Part shown: positions 34,281 through 48,500 of the stretch, in pieces
How the letters are laid out: each line of letters begins with the position of its first letter
How positions within the stretch are numbered: position 1 is the stretch's first letter
NCBI GenBank assembly: GCA_025094145.1
Contig: JALLLS010000013.1
Coordinates: forward strand, 1 to 64,000
Reading direction: 5' to 3'
Length of the DNA: 64,000 nucleotides
Source of the DNA: Spinellus fusiger
Taxonomy: Eukaryota > Mucoromycota > Mucoromycetes > Mucorales > Phycomycetaceae
Notes under the pieces: generated by a model
Seen by the model: only the letters and a program-made list of their open reading frames with translations
Told to the model about the DNA's origin: nothing
The model's database searches: none
Made by a program: the position numbers and the translations under genes

Positions 34281-36878
34281 TGAATATCATTGGGTCAGTT
34301 GGAAGAGAAAATCATTACAAACTAGGTATAGATGGGAAACTTCTGAAAAACACCCAGAAAGTAAATAGGACAAGTGGGAAATGAATTTCTATTGAAGAGG
34401 TAAGAAATGGTCCTACCTCTGAATGATATTTTCAATCATAAATCCGATCCATTGGGCAATGAAACAATTCGTGCTTTACTACAGCAATGCTCTATGGCTC
34501 TTTTTTTTATATATATTTTTGTATTTTTATATTTTTGTATTTTTATTATTCTTTTATTATTCTTTTTTATATATATATTTATATAGTGTCATTAACATAT
34601 GCATATAAATAAATAAAAAGTCGATCTCTTTTTACCTATTAGGGTAGACTTAATACTTAGGAATGTGTAAACAATCGTGATAGATATATGTGAAGGTTAG
34701 TAGGTGAGCAAAATAGCGTCGATCTTTTTATACATGCTAGTAATGAAACTTCTGAGATGGACTATTACTTGTAATATTAATTATTACAGATCAATCGACA
34801 CAATGATAAAAAGATATTCACCCGAGATCTAGTTCTACAGGTGTCTACACCTTCAATTGTATATTTCAATGCATTGGTATATAATAATGTGAATGTGTAT
34901 ATTTATGTAGATGTATCAATGTAGATGTAGACACGAAAATCATTATAGCAGAAATTATTATGTATAATTTCCGATGGCTACAGCACTACTAGTTTAGAAA
35001 AGAATAAATGTCTCACTAGGAATTAATCAGCAGAAAAAGTTGTTAATGATTTTTAGACATGTCTTGAAATAGGAAAAAGTGAATCATAAAAAGTAAAAAT
35101 AAATAAACAAAAAGTGGGAATAATATTCATCTTCATAACAAAAAAAAAGAAAAGAAATGTAACGGAGAATAAAACATACCTACTTCATAGCTATTGAATA
35201 ATAATTCGTGGATGTATAAGTGGATGGGTGAAGGCCTATTGGCAGAGAGAGCGTGGTTAGTAGTATAAATAGAATATTAGCAGGTTCAGTTCAACAACAT
35301 AATTTATATCTGGAAGACAGACAGTGGATACACGAGCATTTTATTTACACGAGCACTGGAATTACACAAGTATTAGAATATACAAATAAAAGGTAGGAGA
35401 GTAGGGTAGACGTCTGCCTTGCTCAAAGTAAGGGTAAGTGTAGAATTTGTGTCTGAATTTACTCGAGTGAAAGCAAGAGTGTATGTGCAACTTGGGATTG
35501 TTTAATCTGTCAATAAAAATAAAGTGGATTTCTTAGTACTACCTCTGCTTCGGGGGTGCTCTGTTTATGCAAATATGTCTATAGAAAGTATTATTTAGTA
35601 TTGGCATAAGTACGTGCACCAGTGTTACTGCCAGGATTAGTTTCACTTTTAGTATTGCCATTGCCATCAGTAGTGGTAGTATTATAGATAGATATAGATA
35701 TAAATAGATATAGATATAAATTATAGATATAGATATAGATGCAAATGTAAATGCAAATGCAAATATAAATGCAAATGCAAATATAAATGCAAATGCAAAT
35801 ATAAATATATCTATATCTATAAATATATAAATATATAAATGTAGATATTCATACAAGTTTATAAAGTAAAAAAGTAGCCATTGTAATCTCAAGTATCAGC
35901 ACAAGTGTTGATTTTATTTTTGTGGTCATAGGCACAAACATCATGATAGAACTTGGCCTATCGATCTGGAAGATGATTAATACAAAAGAGATTATTGTTA
36001 TTATTAGTATCATCATTAGTATTGAAATGAGTACCAGAACTGTTATTAGCAAAGACCATTATCACTATTAGTAAGGGTGCTAGTATGAACACTAGCTTTA
36101 GTATTGACATATCATTAATATTAATGTCATTAATATTAAGGTATAATTGTATTTACACACTCTTTCACCACCAATTTAAGGTTTACCAATGAAACGAAAA
36201 GCAAGAGCCAAGCAGTAAAGAGAATGAGTGAATATAATAGTCAATAATATAAAATCTAAATGTAAAGTAAAAACTAAGCAACGGACATTGAATTGCCTGG
36301 GTAAGTTGATTGTTATGGTGCCTATAAACTAATAATTCTTTATTATTTAAAAAGAGTAATATAATAGGAACATAAAAGTTCAATTCATTCTCAGCTGTCT
36401 GTTGCTTACAAGATGAGGCTCCATATACTATACAATAGTAATTGTCGGGGTCATTAAAATAATTTTTTAAATTTCTTAAAGTGGACTCAGTATTAGAACA
36501 TCTCTCCTGGAAGAGAACATTGAATGATAATGGTTACCACTATGGAAACACCAATAGGAGAAATAAAAAAGCACTCTATGTGCCAGAGTTAGTGAGGATA
36601 AGTTGACTTTTTCTGATTGTTGGCCTTGTAAAACAAGTGTTACCTAAGCTTAAGTTTTATTACCGTACAACTCAACAGCATCGATCTTTGAACAAATACT
36701 CACAAGAAAAAAAAATTCTTGCTTAAATATTGTTGCCTTTCTGTCTATATAAACGGAGCTTTTCTTGTTCATTTCCTCAACTTGTCTTTTACCTTTCCTA
36801 TTTTCTTCACCCAAGAAAATAATTCCATTCTTTTACAAACACATACACACACAAACACACACACACATCTATTCTTAA
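34281..36878. other. 2.6-kb AT-rich intergenic region with ATGCAAAT and GATA repeats
   Basis: No gene is supported. A composite array at about 35683-35845 alternates GATATA and ATGCAAATATAA units and produces spurious Ile/Phe/Ala-rich frames on the minus strand. The last about 150 bp, with a CAAACACA run, form the promoter of the PH-domain gene. Confidence 0.5.
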
Positions 36879-38634
36879 ATGCCTACCCGACCTGTGAAGA
36901 CTTCTCTTCTTTTCCCAAATGCTCAATTGCAGGGATGGCTCATGAAGCAGAGACATGGAATGACAAAAACATGGCTTCGTAGATACTTTGTGTTGCAAGA
37001 TCATACATTGCGGTACTACAAATCAGAGGTGAGGCATATTTTTGTATACTCATTAGTAAGAGCCATTGCCTAACGTGAATCTCTCTCTCTAGACTGACAG
37101 TATTCCTCAAGGATGTGTTGATCTGTCTGACTATGATGTCCAAACAAACATCTCTCCTCTCAATATCATGAGAATGGAGACCCCTCGTGATCATACCTTT
37201 TGTCTTGTGTCTAACAGTCTCAACAAGACATTAATGCCCGACTTCTTCCTTCAAGCTGGGTCAGAAGATAGCATGTTTATCTGGGTTCAATCCATCAAGC
37301 CAAATTTAGACACTCCCACCAGTGTGCTTGATAAGTGGTTAGAGAGACTTGACATGAATGGATCTACCATAAACTCCACCAACAATGCTCGTATCCACCC
37401 ATCCTCCATTACCAGCAACAACAGCAACATTGACAGCAACACTGACAGCAACACTGCTCCTCTTCGTACTTATGCTCTTACCACTGTTCCCTCTGATGCT
37501 TCCAGCAAAGCGCCTTCTGTCAAGGCACCCTCTGTCAAGGCACCCTCTGTCAAGGCACCTTCTGTCAAGGCACCTTCTGTCAAGGCACCTTCTGTCAAGG
37601 CTCATCCTACAAGATCTCCCTCTGTCAAGGGTCCTTCTACCAAGTCTTCTGTCAACTCTTTGCCATTCGAACCTGCCAACAGACCCACCCTTAGCTCCAC
37701 CTCCACACCCAGCCACATCCACTTTGTACCTGTCACTGCACCTGCACCTGCACCCCTACCCAAACACACTTCTGTCCCTACACCTACCCACAGCACTGCT
37801 TCCTCCAAACCCAGTGTTGGTCCCTTTACTACCAAGATCTTTGTCCACAGTGTCCCTCCTTCCAATGATGTTGAAAATACCGCCTACTCCTCTACCACCA
37901 CTACTGCTGACAGCATTGATGCAGGCGTGACTACCACCACCACTACTGTTGTGACTACCACCACCACCACCACCACTACCACTGCACCCACCAACAACAA
38001 CAACAACAACAGTCGCTCCATCTCCATCTTCCCTACTGTTGTTGCTAGTCCCTTTGTTGTTCCTACTCTTCCCAAGAAGATCTCTAATGCCACCCCCTTC
38101 CTTGCTCCTGGCCAGCTCACACTGCATCCCCACAGATCAATGGACTCCCTCAACAGTCTTGCCAGTGCCAGCTCAATAGCCTCTGCCTCCACACACAGCA
38201 GCGAGTCTTCTTCCTCTGGAAATGACAGCACTCTGTCTCCACAAAGAAGATCCTCAGAACAAAGCACCACCAGTGTCAACACTGCAAACAGCAATCTCAA
38301 GTACACACCCTACAAGGTCTTCACACAATGGTCCCGCACTAGCAGAGCCGATGTAGTTCCTCAAAACAAGGTGACTTATCATCCTACAGTCTCCTACACC
38401 ACCTTCTCTCCTTCAAAGGCAACCACCAACACACAGTCCATCTCACAGTCCATTTCTGTGGAGCCACGCTCTCTCTACTCCAACGAATACACTACTGTAG
38501 AAAGCCCAATAAAACAATCACAAGACAACCTCCTGGAGAGCTTACCGTCCTATGCTCCCAGATACTACACATATCCCTCTGCGGTGTTAAGTCATGGAAG
38601 ATCCTACTCTGTCACTCAAATAGGATCCCGTTAA
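36879..38634 (+). CDS. PH-domain protein with Ser/Thr/Pro-rich tail
   Basis: Two exons (36879-37028, 37093-38634) join to 563 aa. Residues about 14-135 are a pleckstrin homology domain: LQGWLMKQRHGMTKTWLRRYFVLQDHTLRYYKSE opens the barrel, GCVDLSDYDV is the next strand, HTFCLV follows, and the closing helix carries the invariant Trp (SMFIWVQSIKPN). PH domains bind phosphoinositides or proteins at membranes, but the ligand cannot be told. The rest is low complexity, with a six-fold KAPSV repeat (15-bp units, about 37507-37600), poly-Thr (about 37925-37985), poly-Asn and Ser-rich stretches. No other catalytic domain is seen. The specific role is unknown. Confidence 0.88.
37507..37600 (+). repeat. 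Coding 15-bp minisatellite (KAPSV repeat)
   Basis: Six copies of a GCACCCTCTGTCAAG-type unit encode APSVK repeats in the PH-domain protein, followed by diverged SPSVKG copies. The near identity of the units suggests recent expansion. Confidence 0.9.
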
Positions 38635-39004
38635 ACAAGTCCCTACAGTGGTCAAGTCTTTCCATTGTCACTTTCCTTGATGGGTGCCGTCCTACTTTCA
38701 TTCTCTTTTCTTTTTTCTCTTTTTCATTCTCTTTGTACTATTTTATAGAATCCCTTCCTTTCTCTTATTCTTTATTTCCCCATTAATCAGTCACTCTCTT
38801 CCCATTTCACTCTTTCATTTCCCCCTGTCTTTCTTTCTTTCTTTCTCTCTTTCTCTCTTTCAATTTTAAACGGTGATGACCTTTGTTCGAATTACATTGT
38901 ATATCTCATGTCTTTTTTTTTTTTTCATGCCCTCATCTATCATCCATAGGTGTAGGGGCCACAATAATAAAGTTCATTTTTTTTTAATTTCTGTCTAATA
39001 TAAA

Positions 39005-39090
39005 TATATAAATACGTGCATACATAAAGTGAGAGGCACATAAAGTGAGAAACACATAAAGTGAGAGACACATAAAGAGAGAAACACACA
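39005..39090. repeat. 16-bp tandem repeat between PH-domain gene and COX11
   Basis: Four imperfect copies of CATAAAGTGAGAGGCA-type sequence lie in the shared 3' region. Confidence 0.8.
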
Positions 39091-39117
39091 TCTCATTATG
39101 AATACAAATCCAACCCA

Positions 39118-39891
39118 TCATGTATGAACTGGCCTCTCTAATGATAGATTCTTTGCATATCTTGCATTGAAGAACGTATAGCCTAATGTAATCGTCCCCA
39201 CATCCTTCATATAAGGATCATTCAGGAATTCAGGATCAATAAAAAAGAACACTGGCATATCCACATCCTCCCCTGGCTGCAATCGCTGCTCATCAAAACA
39301 AAAACATTGGATCTTGTTGAAATAGGAGCCTGCTCTGTAGGGTGTGACATTGTAAGTAGCAATCCCCACAATGTCTTCCTTGGCTTGACTCTTTGCTCTG
39401 TAGAATGTCAAGGCGGTCTCTCCAGGCACCACATAGACCTCTCTTAGCTCTGGCTTAAAGGTCCAAGGCAAGGAGTCTGAGACATTACTTTCAAATGTCA
39501 CTCGGATTCTTCTCTTTTCTTGCATAGGAACAAGACGATCCGGAGAAAAGCGTGCAGGGTCTGTCACAGGGGTCCCACTGAAGCCAGTGTTGGCACAGAA
39601 CAGGCGGTAGAGGGGCACCGAGGCATACGAAAGACCCAGCATACTAATAAAGGCAGCAGCAGCATACATACCAGCAGAGGCGTCTTTGGTGCCAGAGTGG
39701 CGTCTTGCTCTGGAGGTGGCCATGGTGCGTGAGGCAAAGGGAGGGGTGTGTGGCCATGACAGACACGGGTAGCCAAGGCGTGTCCTTGGGCGTGTGGAGA
39801 GGTGAGTGACATGAGGTGTGTGGGTGAGGTGGGTGAAGTGGCTGGAGAATACACGTAGACAGCCAAAGGATTGTATCTTGTGGAAGCTCAT
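39118..39891 (-). CDS. COX11: Cytochrome c oxidase assembly protein COX11 (CtaG family)
   Basis: Copper chaperone that helps build the CuB site of cytochrome oxidase subunit 1, anchored in the mitochondrial inner membrane. It is a single exon of 257 aa. The N-terminal about 60 residues are rich in His, Thr and Arg, a plausible mitochondrial presequence; a second Met at 57 (MATSRARRHSG) is possible. A transmembrane helix (about 74-92) precedes VPLYRLFCANTGFSGTP, which is diagnostic of the family. The copper-binding CFCF motif is at 196-199 and FFFIDPEF at 216-222. The protein ends in KNLSLERPVHT. The gene is convergent with the PH-domain gene. Confidence 0.97.
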   Translation of the reverse strand: MSFHKIQSFGCLRVFSSHFTHLTHTPHVTHLSTRPRTRLGYPCLSWPHTPPFASRTMATSRARRHSGTKDASAGMYAAAAFISMLGLSYASVPLYRLFCANTGFSGTPVTDPARFSPDRLVPMQEKRRIRVTFESNVSDSLPWTFKPELREVYVVPGETALTFYRAKSQAKEDIVGIATYNVTPYRAGSYFNKIQCFCFDEQRLQPGEDVDMPVFFFIDPEFLNDPYMKDVGTITLGYTFFNARYAKNLSLERPVHT

Positions 39892-40914
39892 GTTGAATGG
39901 CCTGGACTTTTTGTCTCTCTTTTTTGTCTCTCTTTTTTTTTCTTTTTTTTCCTGTTCTTACTCCTCTATTGTTACTGTTATTATTGTTATTATTACGGCC
40001 CTTTTTTTTCTCTCATAAATTTCTCTCATAAATTTCTCTTGTCTTTTTCAACTATGTTGTTGCTACGGAATAGCCTATGTGTGACATCATCTTTCATTTC
40101 CAATCAACATTGATATGTGCCTGAAAGAGGGGCCCATTGGGTAGGACAAACACAACGAGGCAGTCCTTCTTTGCAGCATAGAAGGCTCATTTATTAGGAC
40201 ACTTCAGGGCGCTTGTGGTTACAATATCCCCATGCTCCCTCTAGATAGAAATATAGATAAAAATATATCTTAGAATAGGTTGAATATGGAAAAGAGTACA
40301 CATGAAACCAAGCGCATTATTACATGACAGACTTAATTGAATGCTACACCATCGATCATAGCCGTTCTCATATTAGGGATCAAAGTTATTTTCTTATTTA
40401 GCTTATACACATGGTATGAACTCTATTTAATATGGTCTTCTCTCTCCTACTCGCTCATTTTGTCTTTACATCACATGCAGACGGTGACTGTTATTATTAT
40501 TATTATTATTATTATTATACTGCGATCGTATCAGTCAATGGCGAGAAATGCTAATGTGTATGTGTATGGGTGGGTCTCACTCTCAATAGAAAAAGACATG
40601 GGTATAGATAGATAGATAGATAGATAGGTAGGTAGGTAGATATACCTTCTCGTGGTGAGGCTGAATAGGAACAGTGTGTGCTTTGTCTTTTTTTTTTTTT
40701 GTCTTTCAAAAAGAGCTATTTGATAGTCTGGTCTTTGAGTTTTGAATGAAGATCGGAGCACTTTTAGTTTAGCCTGACCAACCCGAGAAAACATGGATTC
40801 ACATTGGAGATGGACTTTTGTTTTTTGTCATTGTTTTTATTAGCCAATAAGTATACGAATATATTAGCTAATAATTATAAGTATACTAGTGCAAGCACAA
40901 GTACAAGTATAAGT

Positions 40915-41035
40915 TTAAAAACATAAAAACATAAGCCTATAAAAAAAAAAAAAAAAACATAAAAATATAAGCCTATAAAAACATAAAAATATAAGCCTAT
41001 AAAAACATAAAAACAAAAACATAAGCCTATAAGCC
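40915..41035. repeat. About 20-22-bp tandem repeat
   Basis: Four to five imperfect units of AAACATAAAAATATAAGCCTAT-type sequence, with a poly-A interruption. Confidence 0.8.
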
Positions 41036-44000
41036 TATAAGCATGTAAACATATAAGCATATACAAACATGGACGTATCTTCATATTTACCCCTTACCTG
41101 AAATCACGCTACAAAAGTATATTTATATTTATAAAATAAGGACATCATTTTTAAACTTTGAGAAATCAAATGGGAATGTTAGTAATATCTGTCAAATCTT
41201 ATGGTTAAATAGACTCTCCCTGCAAACTTCATAAGAAACAGACTCTCTTTCACTTTACCATCATGCATAATAATAAGAATAGTAATAAAGTAAAACCAAA
41301 CCTGGTCTGTGTTTTTGTAGCAGTGGAGTTCCTTTTTTTCCTTCTATTTCTTTTTGTTATTGTTGTTTCATTCTAATTTACAAGTCTGCTCTATTTTCCA
41401 TGTCAAGATATCCACACTTGATTTATCTTCTCATTTTCATGTGTAACAGAGCTGTGGCAGGTACCAAAATAGGAACGGTCCTACATTAGCCATAGAGCTG
41501 ATGTTCGGATCGGACCTTATTTAATAGCTAAACACTATGCTTGCTATCCTTACTTTTCCCTGACTTTGCTGCTATTCTATCAGGGGGAATGCACGGCATA
41601 GGAAATTAAGTTCAGGTACACGGATGATTTTTCCATGTTAATGTTCAGGATAGTAGTCTCTCTTATTGTTGAAAGGATCCGTGTAAATGATCAACAGTTA
41701 CACCAGCGTGGTATCAATCGCCACTTTGCCAGATCTAAACTTTTTTTTTGACCTATAGCACACTCTCCATTTTACCTTTCTTTAAAAATAAAATCATTTC
41801 TATGATGACTACATTGATCCTCAGTCTTTCTTCATAATAAAATATTGTTACAGTAGTATGAACTTATCCATTCATCCATAAACAATGGTTCTTGGACTCT
41901 ATCAATTAAGCTTTTTTATTTTTTAATCAATTGATGGATAATTCATTCATTCATCGATTCGTTGATTCGTTGATTCATTCATTCGTTTATTAGTTTATTA
42001 TTTATTATTTATTATTTTGGAAAGTGCCAGGATAATAAGGTGTGGCCCAATGCGTATCGACTGCTCGCCAGATGTATGGACCAAGAGAAAGACTCCAATG
42101 CTACGTAGAGCCACTTGAAAAAACAAGAAAAGAAAAAAGAAAAAGGTTTCACATTGAACCCCAGTATCAAGAGAGACATCTAGAGTCCACCTACTTCACG
42201 CATCTGACTTTACTCAGCTTAATCATTGCACACCAACGACATCTTTAGACAAGGTACTGAGTGAGCTTGTCTTTATTTTATTTTATTATGCTGGTGTCCT
42301 GTCTTTCAGGAACCATGAGAGGAAGAACAAAAACAGGAAAACACCAACAAAGAACACTCGTTGGACTCATTTTTGGTCTACCGGGTGTATCTATTATAGT
42401 CTCTGAACGATAAAGAGCTGTATCTATTTATCTCATTTAATTCATTACATTACAAAGCATAAATGTATCTATTTTCTTTTCTTTTCTTTTTCTTTTTTTT
42501 GCACACTCTGCATAGCTTTGATACTCTGACATATTAGGATCCTCGTGATAGGTCGGTAAAAAGGTGTTTAGAGTTCAGATGTAGTTCTTGGCTTATGCGT
42601 TGGCCTTTTCAATCAATTGCATTTACCAAATCTTATGAATAAATCATAACCTGATTCATGTCACTCCATAAAAAGAAATACTCCATCATTAGACCTCGGA
42701 GGTCTTGTCTTAAACAGAGAGATTTGGAGTACTTCTTGCCTAGACACAAGGACGAGTGTCCGGAGCAAACAGTGTCTTGTGGGCTCGTGCTATAATTCTA
42801 TTGTGACTTCAAGCATTGTTACTGTAGAAAACAAAAACATAGTGTCTGTCTTTGAATACATGAACCCACCACTTTCTAACTTTGTAGATAAGGGAATAAA
42901 ATAAACATGAAGAACATTGATAGATCCTAATCGTTGTAGAGGTAGACATTTGGAATATACCATGAATCAATTGGTGTGTCACTCTTGATGTGGGTGTCTG
43001 AGGACGCTTGCTAATTCCTTAACAGAGCTGTATTTTGTTCGAATTTGACTGCATATTAATATGACTTGGCGGTTTTCGGATAAGTTTTGTTTATGGAAAT
43101 TTTATTTTGCTTTCTAATAAGTGGCAGTCATAAAGTCCACTTTAGATACAATAGAACTCGAGGCAGAAAGCAGTGCGACTAACAGAAGCTTCTGCTGGAA
43201 GATATCGGTGAAGATTTCACATTATGTCATGTTTCACTCCAGGCCAATGATATATGTTCAAATTCCGAAACTCACGGTGTCAATTAACTCTTCTTATTTA
43301 TTGTAGAACGAGAAAAAGAAGAAAAAGAAGAAAGAGAGAAAAGAGAAGAGAGAAGAGACACAAGGAAAGGGTGAGAGAAGAGTCATTGTACGTAGTGTAT
43401 ACCAACTCAAAGTGTGGATCGAGCGTATACATAAAGTAGCATTGAAAAGTATTGAGGATTTAGCTCTTTTGTCTAAATGCACCTTGACAATTGTGCTTTG
43501 TTTTCTTAAAAAAAATATAGAATTTTTAAAAAAAAATCCTCTGTCTTTTTTGCGGGGGATTTTCCTTCTTTTCTTCTAGATAATGCATTTTAAGGCTTTA
43601 TTGAGAATTTTCCACGTTATTTTTTTGTAGAAACATATGTGTACAAACAATAATATACAGTTTATTACATGCATATTGCAGTACAATCCCTTAAAAATAT
43701 AATAAGACTAATATTCACTTTAAACTAGTTTGTGCAAGATTCCCTGTTTCCTGTCACCAAGCAAGAGGGAAACTATGAAATATTAAATAATAATATAGCT
43801 AAACTGCCAAAGAAACTTTTCTTTTTTTTTTTTTAAAAAAAATTCCAGGGACTCGGAGAGCTTTAATTATCAGCAAATAATGAAGCTTTTATTTCATTTT
43901 GCAATCAACATGCTGCAAAGGTGAATAGGTTTATAATAGTCTATTCAATAGGTTTCTTGCCTCGTGATAAAAAGAATAGAAAAGAAAACATTTAAGGGTT

Positions 44001-44733
44001 TTAGAGGTAATACTTCAAAGAGTATGGGTCATCAGTTACTTGAGTTTGTTGTGAAAGCAATAACATTGTTGTTTTTTCTACAAATATAAAGGGGCTTAGA
44101 TATCTAATATTCTTTCCCCTGTAATGTGTATTAATTTAATATGCTTAATCAACATTTGTATCTGCTAATACAAAAATTGTTCCATTTTCAATTTTATCTT
44201 TCAGCCTATTTACCTTTAACCAAAATATTCGAATAGAAAATACAGGACTATTATAGTAATAAGATATTTGATTTTGAAATTGAGATTAAAGATGAGTGTT
44301 CAGCTTAACGTATTGCTCTGCCATTTGTCTCATTATAATTTCTAAGACATTGCACTCTTACTTTTTAATGGTCACCCAATTAATTTTATTTTAAATAGCG
44401 AGTATGATAATGAGTATACTTCAGTTTATGAACTATTACTTTCCATCTGTTTCATAATAATATGTAGAATAATTCATTCTTATTTATTGATGATAAACTA
44501 ATTAATATAATTAATAATGACAACTAATAACTCAAAATTTACAAAAAAAAAAAAAGATACCTTCTACTGATATCTAACTCTGATAAGAAAATCAATAGTA
44601 CTAGCAAACCTTTTCTCATAGTTTAGTATTAGTGTTAGTGATAAATTGACATCGAACTTCTCTTTTTGACGGTTTTCGGAAAGCACTAGGATCAATTTTT
44701 TGTTTCTCCTTAAGAATATAATAAAAGACTATT

Positions 44734-45500
44734 TTATTCAATAAACATGTCATCAACTTTATCTTTGAAAATGGGATCAGTGTATAACAAAGACATCTTT
44801 TTTTTACTGTATCTATCAATAACTATGACTCTCTCTATCGTACTTTGATAAAAGGTCCTGTTAATAAGGTACATCTCATTGCATGAATTACAAGTTGACA
44901 CTTTTTTTCCAAATACAGTTACAGAACTAAAGGTTTGAGTTTTGGACATGGTAAAAGATTCTTGGGTTCACACATATTAGCTGACTTCGCTATATAGGCC
45001 AACTGTAATAATAGGCAAGAATCACTATCTATTGGCTTGAGATGTAATGAGACGCTAAAAAGTTCGAAATAAAACAGATAGATGTATAGGAATAGTATTC
45101 CACTGTAAATAATGTGTATATAAACCATAGCGTAGACCATTCTAATAAAAAATCATCCTTTGCATTTTCTGAAACGTATTGTAGAGGCTAAGCTCGCTCT
45201 AAATATTGAAGCACAGTATTTCCACTTCCTTTTCTTATTTTCGTTATTATCACTATTTTTTTTTGTCCTCTGTCACTATTGTTAGTGAACACACTACAAT
45301 CTCCGTTATCAATCTTTCTGCCAAAACAGAAAGACTATATTGTTAAGTAAATTATCTAATTCCCTCTTTTGTGTGTGATCTTTGTATTGGTAGTCAATCT
45401 CTCCTGAGCTCCACTTTCCTCTTAGATCTTTCATTGCCTTTAAATATACAACCATTGTCTTTTGATCTGACTTTACTATTGTCACTATTAAGTGTGTCAA
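44734..45500 (-). pseudogene. Possible decayed gene or transposon remnant
   Basis: Three minus-strand open segments of protein-like composition follow one another (45309-45500, about 44960-45080, 44734-44949). The third contains CNSC spaced as half a zinc-binding site and YSKKKMSLLYTDPIFKDKV. I could not find splice sites that join them in one frame, and no family is recognised. Confidence 0.2.
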
Positions 45501-48500
45501 GATCTCTCTGGATTAAGATATTTACACCCCACTTAATATTTGTAGAAGATTTTCAATATTTTAGGAAACATCATTGCTCTATATTACAATAAATATTTCA
45601 ACATATGTATCTTAAAAAGTCTTACCTCTTGGGCCAAGAGAACTCAAAGAGATGGTATTATTTCTCACTCAAGGATAAACATTTACTATGGTATTTTCAA
45701 TCATCAGTATAGAATTTATTTTGTATTCATGCGCTGAGAAACCATTGTTAAACTTATTTAAGTCAGTCATAAAAGTAAACTAAAATGGTATTATTTTCTG
45801 TGTTTACATTTTATATAGATATATTTGAAGACAGATCTTTACAATAGTGTTTTTATGCGGCCTGTTTTTTTTATTGAAAAAAAAAAAACACCCAAGCTAA
45901 AATGGATTCGAATACTTTATTAGTCTATAGCTGAACTAAAGTGGTTGGCAACAATAGCTGAAGCATTTCAAATATATGATATTTTATTTATTTATGTGCC
46001 TATTTTTTTTTGTTTAGACTATAACTTCACGAATTCATAGAAATAGACCTCATCTTTTACTAAATAGAGTAAACGTTGTTTGTTATTATTAAAATAATAA
46101 TAAAAATAATAATAAAAAATCATAGTCTCATTAACAACATAATGAGTGATTTGTATGTTTATCTGTATGTGTATTTTTCTAACTAAAGAAGCAGCCAAAA
46201 TTCCAAATGCTATATGTATTCTTGCCAGCCAATTTATTACATAATTTATTACATTATAGACTAGCAGTTTCTTATCTTATTCCCATAAGTATTATTCTAG
46301 ATAGCTAATCTCTCTCGAATGGAAAATAACACATGTAGTTCAAGTTATTTTATTTATTTATTTATTTATTAGGTACTACACTTCAACTGCGCACTAAGCA
46401 TTATGACCATTCTACAAAAACTTGAATAAAAAAGTTAAAAGATAGGAATAACGGAGAAAAATAAGAGAACTCTGCTTTAACTTTATTACAGAGAAAATAT
46501 ATTACAGATAGATAGATACATTAAAGAATAAAAATGGAATGATATTTCTCAATAGAGGTAAATACTAATAGAAAAAACGTATGATATCAATAAAATAAAT
46601 ATCATCCTATGAAAAATACACACCAGCATGTAGAAATATCAAAGAAATATCATACGGCTGTTAATTTATTTTTTCCTTCATGCCACACTACTGCTGTAAA
46701 GAACGGAAGGGGACCGAAATATTATAAGCTTATTAATACATGTCATAGTTTTATGTTTAATTATTTTCTGTCGATCGATCTATTTTTAAGCATCAAAATG
46801 AAAACTTAAGCATTAATTTAACTAATTATTTTGATATTTTTATTTTATTTACTATTTCTCTGCTTTTGATAGAAACATGCATAGGTAGATGAGTAGATAC
46901 GCACATACCCTCTTTATTCAAGTTCATTGACTTTTTCCACAAGCCGTAAGCCTATTTTGGTATGATCATTAAAATCAATTATAAAGGACGAATCACATCG
47001 ATTTTCTTATAAACTCACAATCATTATCAAATATAGGTTTTGTTATTGTCCAATAACACGAACATTAATATCAGTTTAAACAGATTTAATGCTTGAGAAG
47101 TTGTTTAATAACACTAAATAAAGAATGTTTATTCATGTATACATAGAGTAAGTGAGCACGTCATCTTACAATTATATTCATCATTTTTTTTGAGAGATTC
47201 ATGATATTCATTTAACATTGGTATATAGAACGTATTTAGCTATATTACAGCATCAACAGTACTCTGAGGTCACGGGACGTTTGTTATTTCTAGTTGATCA
47301 CTTTATCCTCTGTTTAGTTTACACTAATGTAGATAGTTTACATAAGATAAGATAAAATACTCTATGTTTTCTATTATATACAAAATTATTAACTCTATCC
47401 TTAATACATGCTGGAAGACTATCATCTATATGAGTTTGCAATGTAGAGCACAATAAAAAAAAAGATGTGCATCACTTGTCATTAAGTAAGTATACTTATT
47501 AGATGATAGGTTATCTTAGATCAATGATTTACTAAAATATCCAGGCATTATTTCCTTATAGAGATTATGAATACATATGAAGAGTGATTGCTATCATCAC
47601 TTATTGTATAATTTTTATTTATTTATCATAGATTGTTTATCTATTTTATTATTTCGAAAGTCGTTGGTTAATATAAATTCGTACACTAGTTAATTCTTTT
47701 AACCTCAAGGTGTATTTAATTATATATTTAAAAAAAATTGTCATCATAGCAAAGTATATGTATTAGATTTGAGAATATTTCAATAAAGATAAATATAGAT
47801 CCTAATAATATATTGAGCACTGGTAATCTATTCTTGTATAATAGATCAGATAGCATTAAATCTATTTATTGACATGTGATTATCATAACCTTTTTTTTTT
47901 TGCTTTAAACTTATGTACTTCGGGAACCTTTTTTAATGTTGATATTTTTGGAAAAAAGTGGGGAAAATACTGTATACTTACTATAATATTCATGATCGAG
48001 GCTATCGATACTGATAATTTAATGTTTATGCTGTTGTCTTTATTTTAGCTTCTTAATAAGCTAATTAATTTTATCATTCGCTTTAAATATTCCACTACAG
48101 CTGAAATTAATTTCATAACTATTTGAATGTGTAAAGAAAACCATACATTCACACAGCCTCAATATAGAAAATGGCTAATTGCGTCTCAAAAGTATATTTG
48201 GTAGAAAGAACTATGTGGATAATAGCTGAATTAGATTTTTGACGATCTGTATAACTCTATATATTGTTTGAGTTATTTTATTCATTTCAGGCACTGCTTT
48301 TGAATGCTATTTTGTGGACTATAGACACCATGTGATGTTTTATCGGAAAAAATCCTATAAAGTACATAGGCTGCACGAGTAAAGAAAATTACTACAAAAG
48401 AATTGCTATTGGAGATCAATACTATGGATTGGTTTTTCATATTAACAAATATCTTTTCATCAGATACTGGGGTATTATATTTAGATACATGACAGTTTAT

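Noticed and set aside
35539..36052. Ile/Phe-rich minus-strand frames
   Set aside because: Produced by GATATA and ATGCAAAT repeats; no gene structure.
43200..43275. Possible tRNA: GTTCAAATTCC at about 43256 resembles a B box
   Set aside because: No matching A box or cloverleaf stems could be found upstream. No tRNA or rRNA gene is supported anywhere in the window.
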